Under the pieces are notes generated by a model that worked only from the letters and a program-made list of their open reading frames with translations, did no database searches and had not been told where the DNA came from. A DNA stretch of 64,000 bases from Vibrio sp. HI00D65 (lineage in GTDB: Bacteria; Pseudomonadota; Gammaproteobacteria; Enterobacterales; Vibrionaceae): assembly GCF_001635455.1 (NCBI RefSeq), contig NZ_LWEH01000013.1, positions 62,001-126,000 of the forward strand, written 5' to 3'. Each line of letters starts with the position of its first letter. The stretch's first letter is position 1. Of the stretch, positions 47,215 through 60,106 are shown in pieces. A program made the translations under genes and the position numbers.

Positions 47215-47982
47215 TTACCACTTCTTCTTCTGACCGAATAGCGCGTCCATATCGTCTTCGCGCTCTTTGGATTCCATCTGCTGTAAATCGTGTGCGTTTT
47301 TGTCTTGGCGTTTTTGGTCAAGGTCATTCAGCATCTGCTGAAGTTTTTCTTTTGCTCTCATTGAGTATGCGTCATTCTTGGTTGCTAATGCATCAATACC
47401 TTTACGAAGCAGTTGAATAGCGGTACCTGGTTGACCGCGTGAAATTGAATCATTAGCACGTTTGATCACGTTCTCAATGTTGATTCGAATCTGAATAGTC
47501 TCTAAACGTGCGTTTTCTACCACGTAAGCTTGGGTTTCAAAACGGCCTTTGTTGTGCTCGTTACGAACCGTATCGCGCAGGCGCTTAACCAGTTTGAGCA
47601 TCATGATTGCTTGTTTATCACTGCTTGGAACTCTAAAGGCCGTGCTTTCGCCACCTTGGTAGTTCTCTTTAAGCTGGGTGATTTGCTGTTTTACGCTTTC
47701 AATACGCTGGACAAGTTGCTTATTTTTGGGGTCGAGCTGATACATGTTTTCTAATGCATCGAGAATTCGATTATTTAAGCACACAAGAAGATCTTGGCTA
47801 AACGGCATGTGGTGCGCGTTGCCAATAAGCTCTTCGGTTCCATCAATAATGGTCAAATAACGAGAAGCTTCCTGTTTCTTCGCTGTTTCTACCTTAACTT
47901 TGTACTGAAGCATGATGTTGTAACCTAATACCAACACCAAAAGAATCGCGACTAAGGCAATAATTAAACCAGGGTTATTCAT
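47215..47982 (-). CDS. Single-pass membrane protein with coiled-coil region (unknown)
   Basis: The 255-aa protein has one N-terminal membrane helix (LIIALVAILLVLVLGYNIML). Long charged helices with heptad-like spacing follow, and a Lys/Asp-rich C terminus ends in FGQKKKW. Vibrio orthologues are sometimes labelled DNA-repair ATPase, but no ATPase motif is visible. The helical repeat area (AIQLLRKGIDAL) resembles a single TPR-like unit. The function is unknown. Confidence 0.7.
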   Translation of the reverse strand: MNNPGLIIALVAILLVLVLGYNIMLQYKVKVETAKKQEASRYLTIIDGTEELIGNAHHMPFSQDLLVCLNNRILDALENMYQLDPKNKQLVQRIESVKQQITQLKENYQGGESTAFRVPSSDKQAIMMLKLVKRLRDTVRNEHNKGRFETQAYVVENARLETIQIRINIENVIKRANDSISRGQPGTAIQLLRKGIDALATKNDAYSMRAKEKLQQMLNDLDQKRQDKNAHDLQQMESKEREDDMDALFGQKKKW

Positions 47983-48204
47983 ATATTTATGTCTGCTTAT
48001 GTTTTCTTGAGCTAACTAGAGAGGATACACGATTCCATGATGTATCGGCACTCGTAAAATGCAATTTCTGATTATCTCTTGTTGAGCGTAATCAGCAATC
48101 AAAACTATCAACTAATTTATGGGAATGAGGGCTAGCTAGCAAAGCCATCGTGTCATTTCTATTTGTTAATCGAGAAAAACTCAATTTTTCTGTCTTTTTA
48201 GTGC

Positions 48205-48232
48205 TTGAAGCGTTATAACTAATAATTATATT
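48205..48232 (+). promoter_or_regulatory. Putative cysB promoter
   Basis: TTGAAG (48205-48210) and TATATT (48227-48232) are 16 bp apart, about 70 bp upstream of cysB. The rest of 47983-48302 is AT-rich, without another gene or clear repeat. Confidence 0.5.
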
Positions 48233-48284
48233 ACACGAGACTAGAATGCTCTCTTTGCAAATAAGTTAGCACAGAAATGAGTAA

Positions 48285-49277
<993 letters not shown>

Positions 49278-49304
49278 TTCTATCTTGAAAACAAGATTTT
49301 TAAT

Positions 49305-49329
49305 CGGCCTGTAGTGACAGGCCGTTTTT
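49305..49329 (+). terminator. Terminator after cysB
   Basis: The 8-bp perfect stem CGGCCTGT / ACAGGCCG has an AGTG loop and a T-run. Confidence 0.85.
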
Positions 49330-49425
49330 CTTTTTGGCATTTACCGTTCACCTTTCGTTCTCTTTACCTCGAACCTTTTCATTTAAGCCGGTTACCCCTA
49401 CAATCCACGCACCATAGGGGGAAGC

Positions 49426-50628
49426 ATGCATTCACGATTTAAAATACTCGACTTATTTTTGCTTGAGCACCAAGTTTATTGGCGTTCCGAACCTTTTCAC
49501 CTAAGCCAAACACAACAGCAACCATGGCAAGAAGTTAACCCGCCACTTGTTGACTGGTTAAATGTCTTAACGATCGAAAATATTCAGACGCTGAAAGAGC
49601 AGCCTGATCTGTTGATTACTGAGCTCGGTCGTTTTCTGCCACAGCTTGCGCAGGCTCACCAAAGCACTCAATTTACTAATACAGCTCTCAAAGGCTTGCA
49701 GCTTCCTAGAGGGACTGAAGACGGTATCCCTGGAAGAAAGTTGCAGCAAATCGTATCTATGGGTGAAGCAGCGCTTGAACATCATCACGGAAAAGAGTGG
49801 TTGGAGTGGTGTTCTGGTAAAGGGTTCTTAGGGCGAATTTTGTCTCAGCAATCGAGCCAAAAGGTGACCAGCTTTGAATGGCAACAATCACTGTGTGAGA
49901 GTGGCCAAAAAATTGCGGATGCACAACATCTAGAGATGACCTTTGTACAAGGTGACGCGTTTTCTGAAAGGGCAGATGAGGTATTTAATCCAAATCAACA
50001 TGCTGTCGCGCTGCATGCCTGTGGTGATCTTCATGTCGAGTTAGTTAAAAAGTCCGTGTCGCATGGGCTTCCTGCTGTGACTATATCCCCTTGTTGTTAT
50101 CACCTTATTCGTGACGAAAACTACCAACCGATGTCATCAGTGGCAAAGACCTCGGATTTAACATTGAGCAAGAGCGATTTACGAATCCCACTGCAAGAGA
50201 CTGTGACCGGTGGTGAGAGGGTTAAGCGTCATCGTCAATTAGAGATGAGTTATCGCCTAGCCTTCAGCCAGTTACTCAAGGCTGAAATGGGAATTGATGA
50301 ATACATTCCTGTGCCGAGTATCAAAAAATCAGAGCTAGCTAAAGGGTTTGAGTCGTTCTGCCGTTGGGCTTGTGAAGTGAAGGAGTTGTCGCTTGGTTCT
50401 AATGTCGATTTTGACTCTTATCTAGTGCAAGGCGAAGAACTTTTCTGGGAGATGGAAAAGTTAAGTCTGGTTCAGCAGGTTTTCAGGCGCCCATTAGAGA
50501 TATGGCTAGCATTAGACAGAGCGATTTATTTAAAAGAACAAGGCTATGAAGCAACCATAGAAGAGTTTTGTGAACGTAGCATCACCCCCAGAAACCTGTT
50601 GATTCATGGTGTTAAGAGCGACCGATAA
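49426..50628 (+). CDS. SAM-dependent methyltransferase (Methyltransf_32/TRM13-like domain)
   Basis: The 400-aa protein has a class I methyltransferase core in the middle. EWLEWCSGKGFLGRIL replaces the usual DxGxGxG loop, and VALHACGDLHVELVK and AVTISPCCYH follow, as in the GSTCD/TRM13-like family. The N-terminal 100 residues and the C-terminal 130 are helical extensions. The substrate is not known; RNA is plausible from family membership. The start follows GGGGGAAG. Confidence 0.75.
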   Translation: MHSRFKILDLFLLEHQVYWRSEPFHLSQTQQQPWQEVNPPLVDWLNVLTIENIQTLKEQPDLLITELGRFLPQLAQAHQSTQFTNTALKGLQLPRGTEDGIPGRKLQQIVSMGEAALEHHHGKEWLEWCSGKGFLGRILSQQSSQKVTSFEWQQSLCESGQKIADAQHLEMTFVQGDAFSERADEVFNPNQHAVALHACGDLHVELVKKSVSHGLPAVTISPCCYHLIRDENYQPMSSVAKTSDLTLSKSDLRIPLQETVTGGERVKRHRQLEMSYRLAFSQLLKAEMGIDEYIPVPSIKKSELAKGFESFCRWACEVKELSLGSNVDFDSYLVQGEELFWEMEKLSLVQQVFRRPLEIWLALDRAIYLKEQGYEATIEEFCERSITPRNLLIHGVKSDR

Positions 50629-50689
50629 ACGGTGCGGCTACTAGAAAGTGTGCTTCTCACAGTTTTCGAATATGAGTGTTACAGAGACA

Positions 50690-50724
50690 AAAAAGCCAGT
50701 TCGACATAATCGGACTGGCTTTTT
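50690..50724. terminator. Bidirectional terminator between the methyltransferase gene and ald
   Basis: The stem AAAAAGCCAGTTCG / CGGACTGGCTTTTT has one wobble and a 7-base loop, with T-runs in both directions. Confidence 0.88.
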
Positions 50725-50788
50725 CATGTGTATGATTCAACTGAGCGCCTCAACGAGAAAATTTGACGCTCAGTGAGTCATGACATTA

Positions 50789-51913
50789 TTAGTTGAACAT
50801 CGCGATAGCTTCAGCTGGATCTACGTATTCTAGGTCAAAGCTCTCTGCAACTTCTTTACAAGTCACTTTACCGTGAATCACGTTAAGACCTTCTAGGAAG
50901 CCTTTGTCTGATAGAAGTGCTTCGCGGTAACCTTTGTTCGCTAGCTTAACAATGTAAGGAAGTGTTGCATTGTTTAGTGCGTAAGTAGAAGTGCGAGCAA
51001 CAGCACCAGGCATGTTTGCAACACAGTAGTGAACCACGTCATCAACGATGTAAGTTGGTTCTGCGTGAGTTGTCGCGTGAGAAGTTTCGAAACAACCACC
51101 TTGGTCGATTGCAACGTCAACAACTGCTGAACCTGGTTTCATCTTAGCGATGTGCTCTTTTGTAACTAGTTTAGGCGCTGCTGCACCAGGGATCAGTACT
51201 GCACCAATCACTAGGTCTGCTTCTAGAACATGCTTCTCGATAGCGTCTTCAGTAGAATAAACCACTTTTGCGCGACCTTGGAACTCTTCGTCAAGGCGAC
51301 GAAGTGTGTCTACGTTACGGTCAAGAATCGTTACGTCAGCGCGAAGGCCAACAGCCATACGTGCTGCGTTAGCACCTACAACACCGCCGCCAACAACAAC
51401 AACTTTCGCAGGTTCAACACCTGGAACGCCGCCTAGAAGAAGACCACAACCACCGTTAGATTTCTCTAAAGTTTGTGCACCTGCTTGAATAGACATGCGA
51501 CCAGCTACTTCAGACATTGGTGCTAATAGTGGCAAGCGACCCATATTATCTGTTACAGTCTCATAGGCTACGCAGACAGCTTTGCTCTTGATAAGCTCTT
51601 CAGTTTGTGGAAAATCTGGTGCAAGGTGTAAATAAGTAAATAATATTTGCCCTTCGCGAAGCATAGCTCGCTCGACAGCTTGAGGTTCTTTAACCTTTAC
51701 AATCATCTCTGCTTTCGCGAAAACGTCAGCAGCAGTAGGAAGAATGGATGCGCCTACAGCGATGTAATCATCGTCTGAAAAACCGATACCAGTACCGGCA
51801 TTGGTTTCAACAAAAACTTGGTGGCCGTGTGAGATTAGTTCTCTCACGCTAGCTGGGGTCATACCAACGCGGTATTCGTGGTTTTTGATTTCCTTAGGTA
51901 CGCCAATGATCAT
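50789..51913 (-). CDS. ald: Alanine dehydrogenase
   Basis: This NAD-dependent enzyme interconverts L-alanine and pyruvate/ammonia. The 374-aa protein shows [20 protein letters not shown] at the N terminus, the NAD-binding [28 protein letters not shown], and the catalytic-site region [18 protein letters not shown]. It is divergent from lrp, which fits control of alanine catabolism by Lrp; the shared 156-bp region holds a dyad. Confidence 0.95.
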   Translation of the reverse strand: MIIGVPKEIKNHEYRVGMTPASVRELISHGHQVFVETNAGTGIGFSDDDYIAVGASILPTAADVFAKAEMIVKVKEPQAVERAMLREGQILFTYLHLAPDFPQTEELIKSKAVCVAYETVTDNMGRLPLLAPMSEVAGRMSIQAGAQTLEKSNGGCGLLLGGVPGVEPAKVVVVGGGVVGANAARMAVGLRADVTILDRNVDTLRRLDEEFQGRAKVVYSTEDAIEKHVLEADLVIGAVLIPGAAAPKLVTKEHIAKMKPGSAVVDVAIDQGGCFETSHATTHAEPTYIVDDVVHYCVANMPGAVARTSTYALNNATLPYIVKLANKGYREALLSDKGFLEGLNVIHGKVTCKEVAESFDLEYVDPAEAIAMFN

Positions 51914-51973
51914 CCTGACTCCTCATTTTATTTTGGTTGTTTTATCTATGTGTAGGGTAATTCTGTCGAATTA

Positions 51974-51990
51974 ATATCTAGTATAGATAT
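51974..51990. promoter_or_regulatory. Palindrome between divergent ald and lrp
   Basis: ATATCTA-GTA-TAGATAT is a perfect 7-3-7 dyad 61 bp from the ald start and 80 bp from the lrp start. It lies in AT-rich DNA. It may be an Lrp-type operator, although it does not match the E. coli Lrp consensus closely. Confidence 0.45.
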
Positions 51991-52069
51991 GTTCAGATAA
52001 AATTTGATACTGAATATTAAAAAGTTGTAGTATATTTTTTTGCAAGGAAGTAATAAGGTGGAATAAAAA

Positions 52070-52564
52070 ATGGCAGACAATTATAAGAAGCCGTCCAAGG
52101 AACTAGATCGTATTGACCGCAACATTCTTAATGAGTTGCAAAAAGACGGTCGTATCTCGAACGTTGAACTCTCAAAACGAGTAGGACTTTCTCCGACTCC
52201 GTGTCTTGAACGTGTTCGTCGTTTAGAACGTCAAGGTTACATTACTGGGTACACAGCGCTGCTGAACCCACAGTACCTTGATGCTTCACTTTTGGTGTTT
52301 GTTGAAATTACTTTGAACCGTGGTGCGCCAGATGTGTTCGAACAATTCAACACCGCTGTGCAGAAACTGGATGACATCCAAGAGTGTCATTTAGTGTCGG
52401 GTGACTTTGACTATCTTCTAAAAACACGTGTATCTGATATGGGTGCTTACCGTAAGCTACTGGGTGATACGTTACTTCGTCTACCGGGCGTAAACGACAC
52501 TCGAACTTACGTGGTAATGGAAGAAGTGAAACAAACCAATCAACTTGTGATTAAAACTCGTTAG
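52070..52564 (+). CDS. lrp: Leucine-responsive regulatory protein
   Basis: Lrp is a global, nucleoid-associated regulator sensing leucine and alanine. The 164-aa protein has the helix-turn-helix (NVELSKRVGLSPTPCLERVRRLE) and an RAM/AsnC ligand domain (ECHLVSGDFDYLLKTRV), as long as E. coli Lrp. The order lrp-ftsK-lolA-rarA-serS is conserved with E. coli. It is preceded by the divergent ald gene. Confidence 0.96.
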   Translation: MADNYKKPSKELDRIDRNILNELQKDGRISNVELSKRVGLSPTPCLERVRRLERQGYITGYTALLNPQYLDASLLVFVEITLNRGAPDVFEQFNTAVQKLDDIQECHLVSGDFDYLLKTRVSDMGAYRKLLGDTLLRLPGVNDTRTYVVMEEVKQTNQLVIKTR

Positions 52565-52582
52565 TCATAATTGGTGAAATGA

Positions 52583-52611
52583 AAGAAAGCGGACATTTGT
52601 TCCGCTTTCTT
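52583..52611 (+). terminator. Terminator after lrp
   Basis: The stem AAGAAAGCGGA / TCCGCTTTCTT has a 7-base loop; the following T content is low. Confidence 0.6.
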
Positions 52612-52727
52612 GCTTTCTGGAATTGGGTTTTTTGGTTTGATATGGTTAAATCAACAGTAGTTTCATTGAAACGGGCGGCCTGTGCCGCTCGCTATGTTTT
52701 TATCCCGTTTAATTATTAAGTTGGTTT

Positions 52728-55700
52728 ATGTTCAAGCAGAGCAGTAATAAAGTAGAAACAATCATTAAAACGAGTGAAGAGCCCCAGTCTTCTCGTCTGA
52801 ATGGTTCTCAACGCCTTAAAGAGTGCAGCCTGATATTGGGTGTTCTTTTCTCTATTCTACTTGCCGTTGCGTTATTAACCTTTAGCCCAGCCGATCCATC
52901 ATGGTCGCAAACCGCGTGGGGTGGTGATATTCAAAACGCAGGTGGCTATCTAGGTGCATGGCTAGCAGATACGCTTTTCTTTGTGTTCGGCTCTCTGGCT
53001 TATCCACTCCCTATCTTAGTGACTTTTGCAGCTTGGGTCTTATTCCGTAAGCGTAATGAAGACGAACAGATCGACTTTATGTTGTGGGGCTCCCGTTTAC
53101 TTGGCTTAACGGTGCTTATCCTGACCAGCTGTGGTTTGGCTGACATTAACTTCGATGATATCTGGTACTTCTCATCAGGTGGCGTGGTTGGTGACGTATT
53201 AACGAGCCTTGCACTGCCAACGCTGAATATTCTGGGTAGTACGCTTGTGCTTCTTTTCCTCTGGGGTGCAGGCTTTACGCTTTTAACCGGTATCTCTTGG
53301 TTAAGAATTGTGGAATTGCTAGGTGAAGGTGCAATTAAGCTCTTTACTTCAGCGGTAAATAAAGCTCGTGGTCAAGACCAAGAATTACTTGAGCCAGAAT
53401 TGAAAGAGTCGGCAGACCGAGATCCTATGCAAGAGAACCGTCAGCAGCCAATCTACAATGAAGATGTAATCGAGGAATCTGGTACGGCATCGGAAGCTCT
53501 CGATCCTGCAATGAGCTTCTTAGCGACTAATGAACCTTCTGGTATTGCGACCAGCATGGCTAATGATGGCGCAGCAGAGAAACGTCATTACAATATTCAT
53601 ATGCCTGCGGAAGCGCTGGCTAAGCAGCAAGCTTCGGTTTCTCAAGAGCCTGTTTCTCGAGTGACTCAACCCGCTGTTGCTCCTCAACCAGAAAAACCAA
53701 TTGCTGCCGCCCCTGTTTATCAAGCGCCACAAGAGCCATTGGAAGAGGGCGTTGAGCGTTCTAAGCAGCTGAACGCGACGATAGAGCAGTTAGAAAGTGC
53801 TGCAATGTATGAAGATGATCTTGCAGAACAAGATCAGACAGATGCCCATGAATCTCAAGCTGCTTATCAACAATATATGCAGCAAGAGCCGGAATCCGTT
53901 AGTCCTACTGAGCCTATTGTGGAAGAGAGCGCAGAAACAGCTCTTGATGAGCAACATGTACAACCAGAGATTGAGAACGAAGCTCAAGCGTCTACAGAAT
54001 TTGACGCTGACGACGTTCAGCCTGAATCTTTGTATGCGTCACCTATGGGTGAACCAGAAGCTGATGCGCAAGATGAATTCTCAGCGCACCGTGCACCATA
54101 TGATGCGCCTGAAGAGCAAGGTTACGAGCAGCCTTCTGAATTTGAATCTGAAATAGTAGAGAATGATATCGAAGAACAACGTGAATCATTCTCTTATCAG
54201 CAAGAGCAAACAGCACAACCTGCCGTTGCGGATGAAGAGCAGGAGATTGATCTTCCTTGGGAAGAAGTAACGGAAGATGAAGACCTAAATCTGGATAAAG
54301 ACGTTGCGGCCTTCCAGAATATTGTTTCTGAAGCTCAAGCGAATATGGCAGCTGCACAAAACCCATTCTTGGTTCAGCAGGAAGTTAACTTGCCGAAACC
54401 GGCAGAGCCACTACCGACACTGGATCTATTGTTTCACCCAGAGAAGCGTGAAACATTTATCGATCGTGATGCACTAGAAGCGATCGCTCGTTTGGTTGAA
54501 TCCAAGCTAGCTGACTACAAGATTAAAGCGGATGTTGTTGATATCTTCCCTGGTCCAGTAATCACGCGCTTCGAGTTAGATTTGGCTCCAGGTGTCAAAG
54601 TAAGCCGTATTTCAGGCCTTTCTATGGACTTGGCTCGTTCATTGTCTGCGTTGGCGGTACGTGTTGTTGAAGTGATTCCGGGTAAACCTTATGTCGGTTT
54701 AGAGCTGCCAAACATGAGTCGTCAAACCGTATTCTTCTCAGACGTAGTGAGCAGCGAGAAGTTCCAAGAAGCGAAATCACCAACGACGGTGGTATTAGGA
54801 CAAGATATTGCAGGTGAAGCTGTGATTGCTGACTTAGCTAAGATGCCACACGTTCTGGTTGCGGGTACCACAGGTTCTGGTAAATCGGTGGGTGTGAACG
54901 TAATGATCTTGAGTATGCTGTATAAGGCATCGCCTGAAGACGTGCGATTCATCATGATTGACCCGAAAATGCTTGAGCTATCGGTGTATGAGGGGATTCC
55001 TCATCTGTTGTCTGAAGTGGTTACCGACATGAAAGATGCGTCGAATGCACTTCGTTGGTGTGTTGGTGAAATGGAACGTCGTTACAAACTGATGTCAGCA
55101 CTTGGTGTTCGTAACATTAAAGGCTATAACGACAAGCTTAAGATGGCTGCAGATGCCGGTCACCCAATTCACGATCCATTGTGGAAACCGGGTGATAGCA
55201 TGGACCCAGAAGCGCCATTGCTCGAGAAGCTGCCATATATTGTGGTTATCGTCGATGAATTTGCCGACTTAATCATGGTAGTGGGTAAGAAAGTAGAAGA
55301 ACTGATTGCCCGCTTGGCACAAAAAGCTCGTGCGGCAGGTGTTCACTTGATTCTTGCAACTCAGCGCCCATCGGTTGATGTTATTACCGGTCTGATTAAA
55401 GCTAACATTCCAACGCGTGTTGCCTTTACCGTATCAACTAAGACTGACTCTCGAACGATTCTTGACCAAGGTGGTGCAGAATCGCTGCTTGGTATGGGTG
55501 ATATGCTTTACTTACCGCCAGGTTCTAGCCATACAATCCGAGTTCATGGTGCGTTTGCGTCAGATGATGATGTACACGCAGTGGTAAATAACTGGAAGGC
55601 ACGTGGTAAACCAAACTACATTGATGAAATTACCAATGGTGAGCAAACGCCCGAAACCTTGCTTCCGGGTGAGAAGATGGAAGGTGATGAACAGGTTGAC

Positions 55701-55895
55701 CCTCTGTTTGATCAAGTAGTCGAGCACGTTGTTCATTCTCGTCGCGGTTCAGTTTCCGGTGTACAACGTCGATTCAAGATCGGTTACAACCGAGCGGCAC
55801 GAATTGTTGAGCAGCTTGAGGCGCAAGGCATTGTAAGTGCTCCGGGTCATAACGGTAACCGAGAAGTCTTGGCTCCAGCGCCGCCGAAAGAGTAA
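52728..55895 (+). CDS. ftsK: DNA translocase FtsK
   Basis: FtsK anchors at the septum and pumps chromosome DNA towards dif for XerCD resolution. The 1055-aa protein has four N-terminal membrane helices, then a long Glu/Gln/Pro/Ala-rich linker (about residues 220-550). The RecA-like motor domain has Walker [15 protein letters not shown] and Walker [16 protein letters not shown]. The C-terminal gamma winged helix ([25 protein letters not shown]) reads KOPS. It is shorter than E. coli FtsK (1329), mainly in the linker. Confidence 0.97.
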   Translation: MFKQSSNKVETIIKTSEEPQSSRLNGSQRLKECSLILGVLFSILLAVALLTFSPADPSWSQTAWGGDIQNAGGYLGAWLADTLFFVFGSLAYPLPILVTFAAWVLFRKRNEDEQIDFMLWGSRLLGLTVLILTSCGLADINFDDIWYFSSGGVVGDVLTSLALPTLNILGSTLVLLFLWGAGFTLLTGISWLRIVELLGEGAIKLFTSAVNKARGQDQELLEPELKESADRDPMQENRQQPIYNEDVIEESGTASEALDPAMSFLATNEPSGIATSMANDGAAEKRHYNIHMPAEALAKQQASVSQEPVSRVTQPAVAPQPEKPIAAAPVYQAPQEPLEEGVERSKQLNATIEQLESAAMYEDDLAEQDQTDAHESQAAYQQYMQQEPESVSPTEPIVEESAETALDEQHVQPEIENEAQASTEFDADDVQPESLYASPMGEPEADAQDEFSAHRAPYDAPEEQGYEQPSEFESEIVENDIEEQRESFSYQQEQTAQPAVADEEQEIDLPWEEVTEDEDLNLDKDVAAFQNIVSEAQANMAAAQNPFLVQQEVNLPKPAEPLPTLDLLFHPEKRETFIDRDALEAIARLVESKLADYKIKADVVDIFPGPVITRFELDLAPGVKVSRISGLSMDLARSLSALAVRVVEVIPGKPYVGLELPNMSRQTVFFSDVVSSEKFQEAKSPTTVVLGQDIAGEAVIADLAKMPHVLVAGTTGSGKSVGVNVMILSMLYKASPEDVRFIMIDPKMLELSVYEGIPHLLSEVVTDMKDASNALRWCVGEMERRYKLMSALGVRNIKGYNDKLKMAADAGHPIHDPLWKPGDSMDPEAPLLEKLPYIVVIVDEFADLIMVVGKKVEELIARLAQKARAAGVHLILATQRPSVDVITGLIKANIPTRVAFTVSTKTDSRTILDQGGAESLLGMGDMLYLPPGSSHTIRVHGAFASDDDVHAVVNNWKARGKPNYIDEITNGEQTPETLLPGEKMEGDEQVDPLFDQVVEHVVHSRRGSVSGVQRRFKIGYNRAARIVEQLEAQGIVSAPGHNGNREVLAPAPPKE

Positions 55896-55978
55896 TCACT
55901 TAATTGTGTAGATAGGAACTCAACCCTTAATAATCGGTCGTAGTTTTATGACCGATTTACCTTGTAATAGGACTATTA

Positions 55979-56575
55979 ATGAAAAAAGTATTCGCACTTT
56001 TATTTATGAGCTTCTCAGTGTTTGCTTCTCCCAAAGAAGAGTTGAGCAGCCGCTTGGCATTGAACGCAGGGTTTAGTGCTGATTTTAAACAAGTGGTCAC
56101 AAGCCCTGACGGTGATGTTGTAATGGAAGGTGAAGGCACGGTTGAAATTGCACGTCCAAGCTTATTCCGTTGGGAAACCACTTTCCCGGATGAAAACCTA
56201 TTGGTCTCTGATGGGCAGAGTTTGTGGTATTACAGCCCGTTCATTGAGCAAGTCAGCATTTACTGGCAAGAGCAAGCGACATCGCAAACGCCTTTTGTAC
56301 TACTGACTCGTAACCAAGAAAGCGATTGGGATAACTACAATGTGGCGCAATCGGGTAACCAATTTACGTTAACACCAACGGCAGTTGACTCTAATCAGGG
56401 TGACTTCCAGATTAATATCAATGAAAAAGGCATTGTTCAAGGCTTTAATGTGATTGAACAAGACGGTCAAAAAGGTGAGTTTACCTTCAGCAATGTGAAC
56501 CTGGGGAAACCAGCAGCAGACCGCTTTACTTTTGTAGCACCGGAAGGTGTCGAGGTCGACGACCAAAGAAATTGA
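55979..56575 (+). CDS. lolA: Outer-membrane lipoprotein carrier protein LolA
   Basis: LolA carries lipoproteins across the periplasm from LolCDE to LolB. The 198-aa protein has a signal peptide ([22 protein letters not shown]) and the LolA fold, with [33 protein letters not shown] and [13 protein letters not shown]. Its partner LolCDE is encoded at 30.9-34.0 kb of this window. Confidence 0.94.
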   Translation: MKKVFALLFMSFSVFASPKEELSSRLALNAGFSADFKQVVTSPDGDVVMEGEGTVEIARPSLFRWETTFPDENLLVSDGQSLWYYSPFIEQVSIYWQEQATSQTPFVLLTRNQESDWDNYNVAQSGNQFTLTPTAVDSNQGDFQININEKGIVQGFNVIEQDGQKGEFTFSNVNLGKPAADRFTFVAPEGVEVDDQRN

Positions 56576-56668
56576 TCGAAACAAGCCGATCGTTTGGTAG
56601 TACGTCGATAGGGTTGAGGGATATTGTTTCCATCAGCTCGATGCCATCAAATAATCAAGAGATTGCAA

Positions 56669-58018
56669 TTGAGTAATTACAGCTTAGATTTTGCAGGGGA
56701 CGAAGATTTTCGTCCCCTTGCTGCTCGTATGAGACCAGAAACTGTAGAGCAGTACATCGGTCAGCAGCACATATTAGGTCCAGGAAAACCCCTGCGTAGA
56801 GCCCTTGAAGCGGGCCATATACACTCGATGATTTTGTGGGGGCCTCCTGGCACCGGTAAAACCACGCTCGCAGAAGTAGCCGCCAATTATGCTAATGCAG
56901 AAGTGGAGCGTGTGTCTGCTGTGACATCTGGCGTGAAAGACATTCGCATCGCTATCGAAAAAGCGCGTGAAAACAAGCAAGCAGGGCGAAGAACCATCTT
57001 GTTTGTGGATGAGGTCCATCGTTTTAATAAAAGCCAGCAAGATGCTTTTCTGCCTCATATTGAGGAAGGTACGGTTACCTTCATTGGTGCGACGACCGAA
57101 AATCCTTCCTTCGAGTTAAACAATGCTCTGTTATCTCGTGCGCGAGTGTACAAGCTGACTTCTCTCAATACCGATGATATTGCGACGGTAATACGCCAAG
57201 CGGTTGAAGATAAGCAGCGTGGCCTTGGTGACGTTCCTGCTCACTTTGCTGACAATGTTTTGGATCGCTTAGCTGAGTTAGTGAACGGTGACGCGCGTAT
57301 GTCGCTCAACTACCTTGAGCTGCTGTATGACATGGCTGAAGACAACGACAAAGGTGAGAAGTCGGTTACCATACAGTTGCTTGCGGAAGTAGCAGGTGAG
57401 AAAGTGGCTCGCTTTGATAACAAGGGTGATATTTGGTATGACCTAATATCCGCTGTTCATAAATCGATTCGTGGTTCAAAACCTGATGCGGCGCTGTACT
57501 GGTCGGCTCGAATGATTGCGGCAGGCTGTGATCCGCTTTATATCGTTAGGCGCTTATTGGCAATAGCTTCTGAAGATATTGGTAACGCTGACCCTCGTGC
57601 CATGCAGGTTGCGATGTCTGCTTGGGATTGCTTTACACGTATTGGTCCTGCTGAGGGAGAACGCGCGATTGCACAGGCGGTTGTTTATTTAGCTTGTGCA
57701 CCAAAGAGTAATGCGGTTTATACAGCATGGAAGCAAGCGTTATCCGATGCTCATAACCTCCCTGAGTACGAAGTGCCTCATCATTTGCGAAATGCACCAA
57801 CGACCTTGATGAAGGACATGGGCTACGGGCAAGAATACCGTTATGCTCATGATGAACCAGGAGCCTACGCTGCGGGTGAAAAGTACTTGCCTTCTGAAAT
57901 GGGAGAGAAGCAATACTATTTCCCAACAAAACGAGGCTTAGAGACCAAAATTGGCGAGAAGCTAGATTATCTGGCGGATTTGGACGCAAAAAGCCCACAA
58001 AAACGCTATGAAAAGTAG
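56669..58018 (+). CDS. rarA: Replication-associated recombination protein A (RarA/MgsA)
   Basis: RarA is an AAA+ ATPase that acts at stalled replication forks. The 449-aa protein shows Walker [14 protein letters not shown], Walker [21 protein letters not shown] and sensor [21 protein letters not shown] chose the TTG at 56669, which gives [20 protein letters not shown] like E. coli RarA (447 aa) and has AAGAGA six bases upstream. The frame extends to another TTG at 56624 without such support. Confidence 0.94.
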   Translation: MSNYSLDFAGDEDFRPLAARMRPETVEQYIGQQHILGPGKPLRRALEAGHIHSMILWGPPGTGKTTLAEVAANYANAEVERVSAVTSGVKDIRIAIEKARENKQAGRRTILFVDEVHRFNKSQQDAFLPHIEEGTVTFIGATTENPSFELNNALLSRARVYKLTSLNTDDIATVIRQAVEDKQRGLGDVPAHFADNVLDRLAELVNGDARMSLNYLELLYDMAEDNDKGEKSVTIQLLAEVAGEKVARFDNKGDIWYDLISAVHKSIRGSKPDAALYWSARMIAAGCDPLYIVRRLLAIASEDIGNADPRAMQVAMSAWDCFTRIGPAEGERAIAQAVVYLACAPKSNAVYTAWKQALSDAHNLPEYEVPHHLRNAPTTLMKDMGYGQEYRYAHDEPGAYAAGEKYLPSEMGEKQYYFPTKRGLETKIGEKLDYLADLDAKSPQKRYEK

Positions 58019-58145
58019 TCTTTTTTGGATATCGTTACCTAGTCATAAAATTTAAATTAAATCGTTACAAATTGGTTGAAATAGCACCAGTTTTAGGGGT
58101 TTAGCAGTGATTCAGTAGCAAATTACTGAATATTCAAATAACTAA

Positions 58146-59468
<1,323 letters not shown>

Positions 59469-59502
59469 TCGTTTTACGATTTAATGAGCTCATAAAATAT
59501 TG

Positions 59503-59530
59503 AAAACCCAGCCTATTGGCTGGGTTTTTT
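59503..59530 (+). terminator. Terminator after serS
   Basis: The stem AAAACCCAGCC / GGCTGGGTTTT has a TATT loop and a T-run. Confidence 0.92.
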
Positions 59531-59703
59531 ATTACCTTAATCATTGGTTGATGCATTCCTTAACTACTTTTATTTAATTACTATTACCAATTTGTAATAG
59601 TAATTTGTTATTTGTGGTTATTATTACCCAATTGATATCCGGCTATAATGTGCTCTTACCGCGGTAGGTAAAGATTTTCTCGTTTATGTATAGAGGAGGG
59701 CTT

Positions 59704-59970
59704 ATGGCCGTAGGATGGGCTGGAGACGACAGTGTCAGCCAGCAAATACAAAATACCATCGATGATGAGATCTCTCGTGTAAGAGGAAACCTTCGAGGTG
59801 GTGAGAGTTTGCGTTATTGTGATGAGTGTGGCGACGAGATACCAGAAAAAAGACGACTCGCGTTAAAAGGCGTTCGTTTGTGTATCGAATGTCAGTTATT
59901 ATTAGAGCACGACGCACATCGACATTCATTGTTTAACCGTCGAGCAAGTAAAGATAGTCAATTACGTTAA
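59704..59970 (+). CDS. DksA/TraR-family zinc finger protein (YbiI-like)
   Basis: The 88-aa protein has a C-terminal C4 zinc finger C-D-E-C...C-I-E-C within RYCDECGDEIPEKRRLALKGVRLCIECQ. It lacks the long N-terminal coiled coil of DksA, as in E. coli YbiI, also 88 aa. Whether it binds RNA polymerase is unknown. The ATG at 59704 follows GAGGAGGG; a start six codons earlier is rejected for that reason. Confidence 0.88.
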   Translation: MAVGWAGDDSVSQQIQNTIDDEISRVRGNLRGGESLRYCDECGDEIPEKRRLALKGVRLCIECQLLLEHDAHRHSLFNRRASKDSQLR

Positions 59971-59995
59971 ACTGACGGATATCTTCAAAATAGAT

Positions 59996-60025
59996 AAGGC
60001 CTTACTTTTATGTAAGGCCTTTTAG
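59996..60025 (+). terminator. Terminator after the zinc-finger gene
   Basis: The 10-bp perfect stem AAGGCCTTAC / GTAAGGCCTT has a 6-base loop and T-rich DNA on the plus side; it may also act on bioA transcripts. Confidence 0.8.
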
Positions 60026-60106
60026 TTTTATTAAATTATTTATTACTGAAGATATACGGAAATAATCACCACTCTTGTTCAGAACAATAAACTCATTATT
60101 TAATAG

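Noticed and set aside
47070..47327. N-terminal extension of MiaE by 86 codons
   Set aside because: It would run through the terminator of the upstream gene and overlap its 3' end; the family start MYQELLAPIHSF at 47069 is intact.
52728..55895. Possible frameshift or fusion in the low-complexity FtsK linker
   Set aside because: The frame is continuous, and linkers rich in Glu/Gln/Pro are normal in FtsK; the shorter length alone is not abnormal.
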